The notes below the pieces were generated by a model, which had not been told where the DNA came from, searched no databases, and saw nothing but the letters and a program-made list of their open reading frames with translations. Both the position numbers and the translations under genes were made by a program. Positions 25,620-33,942 of a stretch of 64,000 nt of DNA are shown piece by piece (the first letter of the stretch is position 1; each line of letters opens with the position of its first letter). This DNA comes from Deltaproteobacteria bacterium. Its GTDB lineage: Bacteria; Myxococcota; Kuafuiibacteriia; Kuafuiibacteriales; Kuafuiibacteriaceae. Location of the stretch: positions 1,922,001 through 1,986,000 of the forward strand of contig JADJBV010000001.1 in the NCBI GenBank assembly GCA_016703535.1. The letters run 5' to 3'.

Positions 25620-26995
25620 AAGGACTCCAAGAAGCGGATCAACGCGGCCCGAGTCCCGGCGTCGGCGGTTCGGAAGTTCTCCTTCGCCGCCTCACCTTCG
25701 CCGCCGTGCCACAAGATCGCCTCGGCGAAGCTCCGGGCACGGCCGTCGTGGAGCAAAGTCTGGTGGCCGTTGACCTGCCCCAACAGCCCCAAGCCCCAAA
25801 GCGGCGCGGTCCGCCACTCCTGGCCGTTGGCTTCGAAGTCGGGGCGGTGATCCGCCAGCCCCTCCCCCAGATCGTGGAGCAAGAGATCGGTGTACGGCCA
25901 GATCGTCTCGCCCTCGACCTGGGTCAGCTCGCTCGCTCCCAGAGTCCACCCCGACCGGTGGCACGACTCGCAACCCATCTCGTCGAAGACACGTTCGCCC
26001 GCGACGACCTCCGGATCGTCTACGTTCCGCGGCGCGGGCACGCCCAGGGCCTTGGAGTAGAACGCGACGTCTTCCAAGATGGCGTCCAGGACCTCGGGAT
26101 CGCCGCCGCTGGGCGCGGCCAGGCAGGCTTCATCGGTGGGGCTGCAAGGGCCCACCGGGAAGAGTCGCGTCGTCAGGCCCAGATCTCCCCCAAAGGCGCC
26201 AGCGGTCTGCTGAGCCACGTTGGGCTGGTTCGACTTCCAGCCAAAACGCCCCAACGCCGAGGCGCCCCTCTGTACGTCGTCGACGCGGTTGGCGCGGCCC
26301 GAGATGCCGTCACCGTCGAGGTCCTCGGGATCCGCAGCCGCGAGAAGTTCGTCCTCGGGGATGGCCTCGAGCAACCCCAGACCGATCATCATCGGCGCCA
26401 CCCGGGCGGAGATCAGCACCGTCTCACTGAGGGGGCCGAGGGCCAAGGCCTCAACGACCAACTCCGGCTGACGCAGCGAATAAGGTTGGCCGTCGCCATA
26501 GGTCCCTTCGATCGCGCGGTAGTGGACCTTGGGGCGCCCTTCCCCCGGGACGCCGTAGATCCCGCTCGGCTGCAGTTGGCCGCCATAGTTGGGCTCGGGC
26601 CGGATCTCACCGCTGGGCATGGTCATCGAGAGCCGGACCACCCCCTCGACGAAGTCGCCGCCGTCCTCGGGCCCGCGGCCTCGGCCGTCCTTTTGGTGGC
26701 AGGCGAAGCAAGCCCTCGCGTTGAACACTGGCCCCAGGCCGTCCCGGGTTTCGGTCGACGCCGGGGCGGTGACCCACTGATCCCGAAAGAGGGCCCGGCC
26801 GCGGAAGAACTGTCGTTCGGCGTCGCCGGTCAACGAGGGCAGCGGCAAAGAGAAGGCGCCGTCGGTGGCCACCTCAACCGTGCCCGCACGCCCGCCCGCC
26901 CAATATCGCGCCGGATCGGCCGGCCCCGGTCCTGCCGCGGCGCCGCAGCCCAGGAGCAAGAACCCGAGGGCCTGGCTGATCCGGCCGAGCCTCAT
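25616..26995 (-). CDS. Di-heme oxidoreductase lipoprotein (DUF1111, thiol-oxidoreductase-like)
   Basis: 459 residues. A signal ends in lipobox LLGC. Two c-type heme motifs are present, CFACH (about residue 93) and CESCH (about residue 340), as in the DUF1111 proteins that sit next to imelysins in Gram-negative iron clusters. The distal region has PNVAQQTAGAFGGDLGLTTRLFP and a C-terminal WRTAPLWGLGLLGQVNGHQTLLHDGRA, both family-typical. It probably oxidises or reduces iron or a heme-bound partner at the outer membrane. It overlaps neighbours by ATGA on both sides, so the operon is tightly coupled. Confidence 0.88.
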   Translation of the reverse strand: MRLGRISQALGFLLLGCGAAAGPGPADPARYWAGGRAGTVEVATDGAFSLPLPSLTGDAERQFFRGRALFRDQWVTAPASTETRDGLGPVFNARACFACHQKDGRGRGPEDGGDFVEGVVRLSMTMPSGEIRPEPNYGGQLQPSGIYGVPGEGRPKVHYRAIEGTYGDGQPYSLRQPELVVEALALGPLSETVLISARVAPMMIGLGLLEAIPEDELLAAADPEDLDGDGISGRANRVDDVQRGASALGRFGWKSNQPNVAQQTAGAFGGDLGLTTRLFPVGPCSPTDEACLAAPSGGDPEVLDAILEDVAFYSKALGVPAPRNVDDPEVVAGERVFDEMGCESCHRSGWTLGASELTQVEGETIWPYTDLLLHDLGEGLADHRPDFEANGQEWRTAPLWGLGLLGQVNGHQTLLHDGRARSFAEAILWHGGEGEAAKENFRTADAGTRAALIRFLESL

Positions 26996-28188
26996 TCCGG
27001 GAGCTCCACCGAGATGGTGCCAAGCCCGATCGCTTGGGCGGCCGCTGCCACCTTGTCACCCGCCTCGTACAGCTTGCCGACCACACTCGAGAGAGTTTGG
27101 AAGCCCACCGAGTTGCTGTCGCTGATCGCTTGATCGACCGGGGGCGAAAAGCCATCCAAGGTCGCCACCAGATCCGCCAGGTGGGCGGTCATGTCGGCTT
27201 CCAGTGCGGCGTCGGAGCTCCGCAAGAGATCTTGCACGCCGGGGCCGTCGAGATCTCCGTAGCGCCCCAGGTACACGTTCTGGATCCCGAGCATGTTCAT
27301 CCGGAAGTCGACGTGGGTGTTGTCGCTGAAGCAGCTGTGTTCGTCCTCTTGGTCCTTGGTGGTCAAGGCGACGTCCATCCGTTCGCTGCCCAGCTCACCC
27401 TTGGCCAAGATGCCCATCCCGCCCATCAACTTCTTGAGCGAGGTGGTGGCGTCGGCCTCGAAGCTGCTGCGGTAGGCGCCGCCCGAGGCCCACTGGGTCG
27501 CGACGCTCCGCAGGTCGGCGACCAAAATGGTGGACACGACACTCAGGAACTGAGCCCGGCGGTTGCCGTTGGGGAGGGTGCCGTTCGGCTCGAGGAAGTC
27601 GGTGGCCGGGCGGGTGCCGGGCCCGGCGGAGTTCTGATCCTGGCCCCACAACATGAACTCGATGGCGTGGTAGCCGAGGGCGATCGAGGCCTCGGCGTTG
27701 AAGTTCCCCCCCGCGCCGAAGACGTCGCCTTCTCCGCCTTCGTTGAGCCCGCCCAAGGTCTCGGCGTCGAGGGTCACGGTGGTGTCGCCGATGATGTTGT
27801 TGTCGTGATCGGCGCCGGGGACCCGATCGATGTACGCCTCGTCCAGGGGCCAGGGGTTGATGCGGCCCTCGGGACCGTCGACGGGGTCGTCGATGGGGCC
27901 GTCGTAGAAGCGGAAGGCCTCGGTCTGCCCGTAAGGCACCCGGGCCGCCAGCCAAGCGGTCTTGGCGGCCTCCAGCTTGGCCGGGGTCCGATCCGCGACG
28001 AAAGCCTGGATCGCCTGATCCAGGGCCTCGGCGGTCCGCACCACCTCTTGGTAGTTGCGATCCACCAGCTTGGCGTACTGGGAGACGATCTCCGCCTGGG
28101 TGGGCCCGGTGGGCGCCTCCTCATCGCCCCCACAAGCCCCCGCCCCTGAGCCCACCACCAACAACAATAGAACCGTCCGACCACGCAT
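26992..28188 (-). CDS. Imelysin family lipoprotein (IrpA-like, first gene of the iron cluster)
   Basis: 398 residues. Signal peptide with lipobox AGAC, then imelysin domain. The family motif GxHxxE is present as GYHAIEFMLWGQD, next to a W/D-rich segment typical of iron-regulated protein A (cyanobacteria) and the Pseudomonas imelysins. A KDQEDEHSCFSDNTHVDF stretch near residue 290 is also family-typical and may bind metal. First gene of the four-gene cluster; a Fur-like site lies 125 bp upstream (28313-28329), suggesting expression under iron starvation. Confidence 0.88.
   Translation of the reverse strand: MRGRTVLLLLVVGSGAGACGGDEEAPTGPTQAEIVSQYAKLVDRNYQEVVRTAEALDQAIQAFVADRTPAKLEAAKTAWLAARVPYGQTEAFRFYDGPIDDPVDGPEGRINPWPLDEAYIDRVPGADHDNNIIGDTTVTLDAETLGGLNEGGEGDVFGAGGNFNAEASIALGYHAIEFMLWGQDQNSAGPGTRPATDFLEPNGTLPNGNRRAQFLSVVSTILVADLRSVATQWASGGAYRSSFEADATTSLKKLMGGMGILAKGELGSERMDVALTTKDQEDEHSCFSDNTHVDFRMNMLGIQNVYLGRYGDLDGPGVQDLLRSSDAALEADMTAHLADLVATLDGFSPPVDQAISDSNSVGFQTLSSVVGKLYEAGDKVAAAAQAIGLGTISVELPE
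27222..27235. repeat. Intragenic palindrome GCAAG-N4-CTTGC
   Basis: Exact copy of the recurring motif within the imelysin gene; the minus strand reads GTGCAAGATCTCTTGC and encodes Val-Gln-Asp-Leu-Leu. Confidence 0.35.
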
Positions 28189-28312
28189 ATCCCTGTCTCC
28201 TTTTGAGCGCTGGGCAGGGGTCTATGGGCCCTCTACCGCGCCCGGAGCATCGGGGCGGGCCTCCGCTGACCCGTCCGAGATAGCCGAAGCCTCCCCTTTT
28301 CTGCAAGTGGTT

Positions 28313-28329
28313 TTGAGAATCATCCTCAA
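28313..28329. promoter_or_regulatory. Fur box-like palindrome upstream of the iron cluster
   Basis: TTGAGAATCATCCTCAA fits the 7-1-7 Fur consensus TGANAATNATTNTCA with one mismatch. It lies in the 266-base gap between the OmpH/Skp gene and the first imelysin gene, in an AT-rich stretch (28310-28340) unlike its surroundings. Repression by Fur with iron would place the whole minus-strand cluster under iron control. Confidence 0.75.
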
Positions 28330-28454
28330 CTTACTAACGCGCCCAAGGCGGTACCTTTGGAAACGCGAGCGGTGGGCGTGGTGTGGCGGCGCCTCGCCCG
28401 GGAGGTCCCGGGTGGCCTGGCGCCAGCGAAATTTCTAGGGAGCGGGCCTCAGCC

Positions 28455-28985
28455 CTACTTGTACTTGGCGTTGTACTTGCGAATGACCTCGTTGGTGAGG
28501 TCCAGGTGGGGTTTGGCGAAGAGCAAGCGGCTGTCTTGGATCTCCAGGATGAGCTGGTAGCCACCGGCGTTGCCGATGTCCTTGATCACCCCACGCATGC
28601 GTTCGGTGATCCCGGAGAGTTCCTTCTGCTCCTGGGCCTGCAGCTCTTGTTGCTCCTTCATGAAGGTCTGCTGGAGCTCCATCAGCTTGTTCTGGAACTC
28701 GGCCTTCTGAGCCTTTGTCTTGTCGTCTTCGTTGGCCACCGTCGACTTGCTGTCGATCTGATCCTTCAGGGCCTTCAGGTCCGCTTCCTTTTTGGTGAGC
28801 TCGCCTTGTTTCTTCTCGAAGGTCTTCTTCAGCTTGTCTTTGGCCCGCTTGCCCTCTTCGACCTCGAGGATCGCCCGCTGCAAGCTGACGTATCCGATCT
28901 GAGGATCCGCCGCTTGGGCGGGAGCAAGCCGAAAGAAGGTAGAGGCCAAGGCCACTACGACGCCGATCGTGACACGCTTATCCAT
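28455..28985 (-). CDS. OmpH/Skp family periplasmic chaperone
   Basis: 176 residues from the ATG at 28985, which has GGAG at a spacing of 8 bases. Signal peptide (MDKRVTIGVVVALASTFFRLAPAQA), then IGYVSLQRAILEVEEGKRAKDKLKK, the start of Skp, a long charged coiled-coil region (about 45-135), and a C-terminal stretch ending ...EVIRKYNAKYK. Skp trimers hold unfolded outer-membrane proteins in the periplasm. It usually sits with bamA and lpxD; here the neighbours are unrelated, so it may be a dedicated copy. Confidence 0.85.
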   Translation of the reverse strand: MDKRVTIGVVVALASTFFRLAPAQAADPQIGYVSLQRAILEVEEGKRAKDKLKKTFEKKQGELTKKEADLKALKDQIDSKSTVANEDDKTKAQKAEFQNKLMELQQTFMKEQQELQAQEQKELSGITERMRGVIKDIGNAGGYQLILEIQDSRLLFAKPHLDLTNEVIRKYNAKYK

Positions 28986-29021
28986 GGGCGACACTCCGCT
29001 AGCCGACCCGCCAAACCAGGG

Positions 29022-29690
29022 TCAAGTATCCTGGTGTTCAGGGCCTTTTTGCTCTTCAACGTCCGGCGGGGCCGGCGGATTCATCAGGGCCGACCGCTGT
29101 CCGGTCGCGGCCCCCAAGAGCAAACTCAACCCTGCGGCCAAGACCGCCGCCAATATCCAGGGGATCGAGGCCAAAAGTGAGGCTCCGACCGCCACCAGGC
29201 CGGCCAGGCCCAAGCCCACCGCCAAAACCCGATGGGCCGCGGTCCAGGCGGCCGGATGGGCCATGGTCCGAGGGGTCCGGATGCCGACCGGGCTGGCGTG
29301 TTCGATCGACCAAAAGAGCGGCGCCAGGCCCCAAAAAAACAAGGCCGCGGAAGCCGCGACCGGCCGGACCAGCCCCGAGACGACGCCCAACACCACCGCC
29401 AACACCGCGGCGTGCAAGGCAAAGAGGCAGGCCTCGGCCCAGATCAAGACCAGGTCGGTGGTCTCTCCCGGCTCACCCTTTTGAGCGGCCCGCCGAGCAG
29501 CGCCCCGGACCACCAGCAGCAGGATCAGCCCCGCCCCCGGCGGCCCCAACAACACCAAAACCAGCGCCTGGGGTTCGACCGGGAGCTGGGCAAAACGACG
29601 GGTGTAGATCCACGCCGACAACAACAGGCTCGACCAGAGGATCCCAGCGGGCACGCCCCAGCGGATCCAGATCGGTCGGGCCTCGTTCAC
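29022..29690 (-). CDS. SdpI-like multispanning membrane protein
   Basis: 222 residues with about five hydrophobic spans. The segment GIRTPRTMAHPAAWTAAHRVLAVGL resembles the SdpI/DUF1648 signature in which GIRTPWT is followed by a Trp and a His/Arg pair. SdpI proteins give immunity to the SdpC toxin in Bacillus or have unknown roles. The gene starts in an ATGA overlap with the end of the DapA-like gene and is coupled to it. Assignment rests on this short motif and on topology. Confidence 0.5.
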   Translation of the reverse strand: MNEARPIWIRWGVPAGILWSSLLLSAWIYTRRFAQLPVEPQALVLVLLGPPGAGLILLLVVRGAARRAAQKGEPGETTDLVLIWAEACLFALHAAVLAVVLGVVSGLVRPVAASAALFFWGLAPLFWSIEHASPVGIRTPRTMAHPAAWTAAHRVLAVGLGLAGLVAVGASLLASIPWILAAVLAAGLSLLLGAATGQRSALMNPPAPPDVEEQKGPEHQDT

Positions 29691-30673
29691 GACATCAACC
29701 TCGAGCTCTTGAGCACGTGCTTCAAACGCTCGACCTCGGCGGGCGCGACCGACTCGTAGGGCGGGCGCACGAAGGTCGGGATCGGATGGCCCTGGGCCTT
29801 GAGGCCTTCCTTGATCATCGCGAAGGGCACCGAAGACGCCTGGGTCGGCGACAAAGACTGCTGGGCGATCTTGCTGGCCAGGCGCTGCACGCCGGTCTGT
29901 TCATCGTCAGGGATCGGGGGCCCAAGGAGCTCCACCGCCGGGCGGACCTCCTTCTCCAGCTTCTTTTGGGCGTCGAGCTCCGACTTTTGGACCGTGGCCA
30001 CCATCTTGGCCGCCGCGTCGGTGGCCAACATCGACAGGCCACAGATCACCCCGGTGGCGCCGGCCTTGGCCGCTGGCCCAAAGGACAGGGCGCAGCCCGA
30101 AAAGACCTCGCCGTTTTTCCCTTTCAGCCGCTTGGTCCAGGGCTTGATCTGAACCGGCGTACCTTGGGGCAAATAGACGCCCCGGAGCGCCTCGTGTTTG
30201 GCCAGGGTCGCCAGCTCTTCGGGCAGGAGCTGGGCCGCCGCGTTGCCCGGCCGCACCGTCAGGTAGCTGGGGATCTGCACCGCCCGGGCCAGCCGGTCGA
30301 CGTGACGGTAGAGCTCCCGGTAGCCGAGGCCCGGCGCCGAAAGCGGCGCGATCAAGATCCCCTTGGCGCCCTTCTGTTCGGCCAGCCGCGCCAGATCCAC
30401 CGCCTCTCGGGTCCCGATCGCCGACACCGCCACCAAACAGGCCTTGGTGCCGAGCGGGCGCTTCGAGACCCGCTCGACGATCTGGCGCCGTTCTTCCGGC
30501 GACAAGACCGGATCTTCGGCGGCTTCGGTCAACAGCGCCAGGCCGGCGATCTCTCGAGCCACCAGGTAGTCCACCAGGTGATCGAGGGCCTTTTCATCGA
30601 GCCGTCCTCGTTCGTCGAAGGGCGTGGGGAGCCCGACGTAGAGGCTGGCGAAGGGCAGCCGTTCCTCGGCCAT
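29687..30673 (-). CDS. DapA (dihydrodipicolinate synthase) family protein lacking the catalytic lysine
   Basis: 328 residues with the DapA/NanA TIM-barrel layout: PTPFDERGRLDEKALDHLVDYLV at the N-terminus and SPEERRQIVE after the second strand. The family's active-site triad is changed: the TTGE(S) segment reads LLTEAAED, the Tyr of the YYN motif is not visible (ILIAPLSAPG), and the Schiff-base Lys strand (GIKE in the family) reads GVYLPQG with no lysine. A C-terminal extension of about 30 residues follows. It is unlikely to be a DHDPS; it may bind a ligand or act differently. Co-transcribed with the SdpI-like gene. Confidence 0.7.
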   Translation of the reverse strand: MAEERLPFASLYVGLPTPFDERGRLDEKALDHLVDYLVAREIAGLALLTEAAEDPVLSPEERRQIVERVSKRPLGTKACLVAVSAIGTREAVDLARLAEQKGAKGILIAPLSAPGLGYRELYRHVDRLARAVQIPSYLTVRPGNAAAQLLPEELATLAKHEALRGVYLPQGTPVQIKPWTKRLKGKNGEVFSGCALSFGPAAKAGATGVICGLSMLATDAAAKMVATVQKSELDAQKKLEKEVRPAVELLGPPIPDDEQTGVQRLASKIAQQSLSPTQASSVPFAMIKEGLKAQGHPIPTFVRPPYESVAPAEVERLKHVLKSSRLMS

Positions 30674-30697
30674 GGGCGGTGAACTAAGCCCGCGGGC

Positions 30698-31696
30698 TCA
30701 GGCCCGGGGTCCCAACTTCTCGAGGAACAGCTCTCGCAGCTCCTGGATCTCGTGATCTTTGCTGCTCAACTTGGTGATCGCCTGGACCAGATCGTCGGTC
30801 TTCCTGACTCGGCCTCGATCGTTGAGCTCGAGGAGCTCCTCCAACGCCAACTTGGCCAGGGGCTGATCGCCCAGGCCCAAGATCCTCACCAACAACGACT
30901 GATCGGGCGGCAACTTGAAGCGTTGGGCCAACTCTTGGGCGGCCGCCAAGGCCAACCCGTCGTCGGCGGTCAGGCGCAGCTGGGTGGTCAAGCTGTCCCG
31001 TTCACTGATCCGGAGCTCGAACTCCGACTTGTGGAACTTGGGGGTGGTGGTGACGGGCGGCGGCGCCGGGGTCTCCTTCAACTTGGGCGCGACCTGAGCA
31101 AAAGCCGCTTCAGCGGCGGCCCGGGTGCGTTCGGCGGCGGACATCGGCTTTTGGCCTTGCTCCACCTTGGGCAAGAGGCCCCGTGAGCTCTCGACCCGGG
31201 GGTTGAGCTCCAGCACCCGGCCGCCCTTTCGGGTCCGAGTTTTGGTCTCGACGACGACCTTGGCCGCCGCTACGGGCTCGGGCGCCGGCGCGGCCTCGAG
31301 GATCTTGGGTTTACGTTGTCCCGCCGCTACCCGGAGGACCGTGGGCTTTTTGGCAATTGCGGTTTCGACTGAGCCTTCGCTCTTCATCTTGCTTTCCCTG
31401 TTGGCCTCGGGCGCCTTCTTGACCGGCTTGGCCGGCGGCACCTCGGGCTTCTTCTTCGGCGTGGCCTTGGCCGCCGCCTTGGGCACTTTTTTGGGCGCGA
31501 CGGCCTTTTTGACCGCCTTCTTCTTCGCCTTGGCGGGTGCCACCGCTTTTTTGGCCGGGGCCCCCTTCTTGGGGCTCGGCACTTCTGGGGCGATCTTGAG
31601 GACCGGCCCCTTCTTCACCTTCTTGGCCGCTTTGGGGGCCGGCGCTGCTCGTCCGGAACCCTTGGCGCTAGTTTTCTTCGCGCGTTTCGCGCTCAT
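30698..31696 (-). CDS. Protein with a histone H1-like Lys/Ala/Pro-rich N-terminus and an alpha-helical C-terminus
   Basis: 332 residues. Residues 1-95 consist almost only of Lys, Ala and Pro, as in bacterial H1-like proteins. Residues about 215-332 form a separate helical domain (FELRISERDSLTTQLRLTADDGLALAAAQELAQRFKLPPDQSLLVRILGLGDQPLAKLALEELLEL...) with no signature I recognise; it looks like a repeated helical hairpin domain. No signal peptide. The strong ribosome site AGGGAGAAGAG precedes the ATG. It lies downstream of purL (17 bases). A DNA- or RNA-binding function is likely from the tail; not proven. Confidence 0.6.
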   Translation of the reverse strand: MSAKRAKKTSAKGSGRAAPAPKAAKKVKKGPVLKIAPEVPSPKKGAPAKKAVAPAKAKKKAVKKAVAPKKVPKAAAKATPKKKPEVPPAKPVKKAPEANRESKMKSEGSVETAIAKKPTVLRVAAGQRKPKILEAAPAPEPVAAAKVVVETKTRTRKGGRVLELNPRVESSRGLLPKVEQGQKPMSAAERTRAAAEAAFAQVAPKLKETPAPPPVTTTPKFHKSEFELRISERDSLTTQLRLTADDGLALAAAQELAQRFKLPPDQSLLVRILGLGDQPLAKLALEELLELNDRGRVRKTDDLVQAITKLSSKDHEIQELRELFLEKLGPRA

Positions 31697-31713
31697 CTTC
31701 TCTTCTCCCTCTG

Positions 31714-33942
31714 CTAAACGGCGGCCAAGGCTCGGCCCAGGCCGTTTGCCCAGGCGTCATGGAGCTCCGCGACGGACACCGAAAGGTGCCCCGGCCAGAT
31801 CAATCGCTCGCCGCCCACCGTACCGATCTCGGTGATCTCGGCGCCGGCGCCTTTGGCCATGGCCAAGACCTCGGCCACCCGCTCCGGCGCCGCCGAGATC
31901 ACGATCACGCTGGCGCCTTCACCAAAGGCCCGGGCCAAAAGTTCACCCTGGCCCGGCAGGTCGATCTCGGCGCCAAAACGCCGGGCCCCCGCCACACAAC
32001 TTTCGGCCAAGGCGACCAACACGCCACCTTCGGCGACATCATGGGCGCTCTTCACCAGGCCCGCCCGCACCAACTGGATGCCGGCTCGGTGGGTCGCCAG
32101 GACCTCGGGCAGGTGCGGCTCAGCGGGGCGTCCCAGGAGCTCAGCGGTCTCCATGGCCACCAACTCGCTGCCTCCCAGGCCCAAACGATCCAGGCGGCCC
32201 AACAACAGGATCCGATCCCCGGGATCGGCGAAGCCCAGCGGCGCGGTGCGGGTGACGTCTTCGATCAACCCCACCATCACCACACTCGGCGTCGGCAAGA
32301 TCGCGCGGCCTTCGGTCTCATTGTACAGGCTGACGTTGCCGGACACGACCGGCACCCCCAAGGCCTTGCACCCCTCGGCCAAGCCGTGGATGCACTCGAC
32401 GAAGCTCCACATCACCTCGGGCTTCTCGGGGTTGCCGAAGTTGAGGCAGTCGGTCAGGCCCTTGGGTTCAGCCCCCACACAAGCCAGGTTGCGGGCCGCC
32501 TCCAGCACGCCGAGTAAGGCGCCGCGACGGGGATCGAGCTGGCAATAGCGGCCGTTCATGTCGGCCGACATCGCCACACCCTTCTTTTGAGTGGCGCTCG
32601 GCGCTCCGTTCAGATCCGGCAAACGGACCACCGCCGCGTCGGCCCGCCCCGGCCCTTGGATGGTGGCCGCCCGGACGCTCGAGTCGTACTGCTCGTAGAC
32701 CAGACGTTTGCTGGCGATCGTCGGCCGGGCCAGGAGCCCCAAAAGCCGGGGGCCCAGGCCACCGGGGGCGAGGTTGGGCAGGGTCCAGCGGGCCTCCAGG
32801 TTGGGCCGTTGTTGGGGCCGATCGTAGGAGGGCGCGTCGTCGACGATCAGCCCCACCGGCAGATCCGCCACCACCGTTTCGGCCTCCTTGATCACCACCC
32901 GCTGGGTGTCGGTGATGTGGCCGATCACCGCGACCGAAAGATCCCACTTCTCGAAGATGGCCCGGACCCGCTCGAAGGTGCCGTCCTTGACCACCATGAG
33001 CATACGCTCCTGGCTTTCGGACAACATCACCTCGTAGGCGTTCATGCCGGTCTCGCGCCGCGGCACCCGCTCGACGTCAATCTCGATGCCCTTGCCGCCG
33101 CGGCTGGCCATCTCGCAGGAGGAGCTGGTGAGCCCGGCCGCGCCCATGTCCTGGATCGCGACGATCACGTCCTCTTGCATCAACTCCAGGCACGCCTCGA
33201 GGAGCTTCTTTTCGGTGAAAGGATCGCCGACCTGGACCCGGGGACGTTTTTCTTCGGACTCTTTGCCGAACTCCTCGGAGGCCATGGTGGCCCCGTGGAT
33301 CCCGTCCCGTCCGGTTTTGCTGCCGACGTAGACCACCGGGCTGCCGACCGCACCCGCGGCGCTCCGGAAGATCCGATCGCTGGGCAACACGCCCAAGGTG
33401 AAGGCGTTCACCAGGATGTTGCCGTCGTAGGAGGGATCGAAGGCGATCTCTCCGCCGACCGTCGGCACGCCCATGCAGTTGCCGTAACCGCCGATGCCCG
33501 CGACCACCCCACCCAAGAGGAAACGCATCCGCGGCGACTCGAGGCGCCCGAAGCGCAGAGAGTTGAGGTTGGCGATGGGGCGGGCGCCCATGGTGAAGAC
33601 GTCCCGCATGATCCCGCCGACGCCCGTAGCCGCCCCTTGGTAGGGCTCGATGAAGGATGGGTGGTTGTGGGACTCCATCTTGAAGGCGACCGCTTGGCCG
33701 TCGCCGACGTCGATCACGCCCGCGTTTTCGCCGGGGCCTTGCAGCACCCAGGGGGCTTCGGTGGGGAGGTTCTTCAGGTGCCGCCGAGACGATTTGTAGG
33801 AGCAGTGTTCGCTCCACATCACCGACAGGATCCCCAGCTCGACCAGGGTGGGCACCCGGCCCAGGCCATCCAAGATGTGTTGATATTCGCTTTCGGTCAG
33901 GCCGTGGGAGCGGGCCAGCTTGACGTCGACCACTCCGCTCAT
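31714..33942 (-). CDS. purL: Phosphoribosylformylglycinamidine synthase, large subunit PurL
   Basis: 742 residues, the small (PurL of the PurSQL type) form. It uses ATP and PurQ-derived ammonia to make formylglycinamidine ribonucleotide in purine synthesis. Signatures: EHCSYKSSRRHL near residue 50, KMESHNHPSFIEPYQGAATGVGGI, the metal-binding DMGAAGLTSSSCEMA, and GNVSLYNET. The ATG at 33942 gives an ATGA overlap with purQ's stop; an earlier Met at 33960 is excluded by this coupling. Downstream the Lys-rich protein gene follows after 17 bases. Confidence 0.96.
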   Translation of the reverse strand: MSGVVDVKLARSHGLTESEYQHILDGLGRVPTLVELGILSVMWSEHCSYKSSRRHLKNLPTEAPWVLQGPGENAGVIDVGDGQAVAFKMESHNHPSFIEPYQGAATGVGGIMRDVFTMGARPIANLNSLRFGRLESPRMRFLLGGVVAGIGGYGNCMGVPTVGGEIAFDPSYDGNILVNAFTLGVLPSDRIFRSAAGAVGSPVVYVGSKTGRDGIHGATMASEEFGKESEEKRPRVQVGDPFTEKKLLEACLELMQEDVIVAIQDMGAAGLTSSSCEMASRGGKGIEIDVERVPRRETGMNAYEVMLSESQERMLMVVKDGTFERVRAIFEKWDLSVAVIGHITDTQRVVIKEAETVVADLPVGLIVDDAPSYDRPQQRPNLEARWTLPNLAPGGLGPRLLGLLARPTIASKRLVYEQYDSSVRAATIQGPGRADAAVVRLPDLNGAPSATQKKGVAMSADMNGRYCQLDPRRGALLGVLEAARNLACVGAEPKGLTDCLNFGNPEKPEVMWSFVECIHGLAEGCKALGVPVVSGNVSLYNETEGRAILPTPSVVMVGLIEDVTRTAPLGFADPGDRILLLGRLDRLGLGGSELVAMETAELLGRPAEPHLPEVLATHRAGIQLVRAGLVKSAHDVAEGGVLVALAESCVAGARRFGAEIDLPGQGELLARAFGEGASVIVISAAPERVAEVLAMAKGAGAEITEIGTVGGERLIWPGHLSVSVAELHDAWANGLGRALAAV

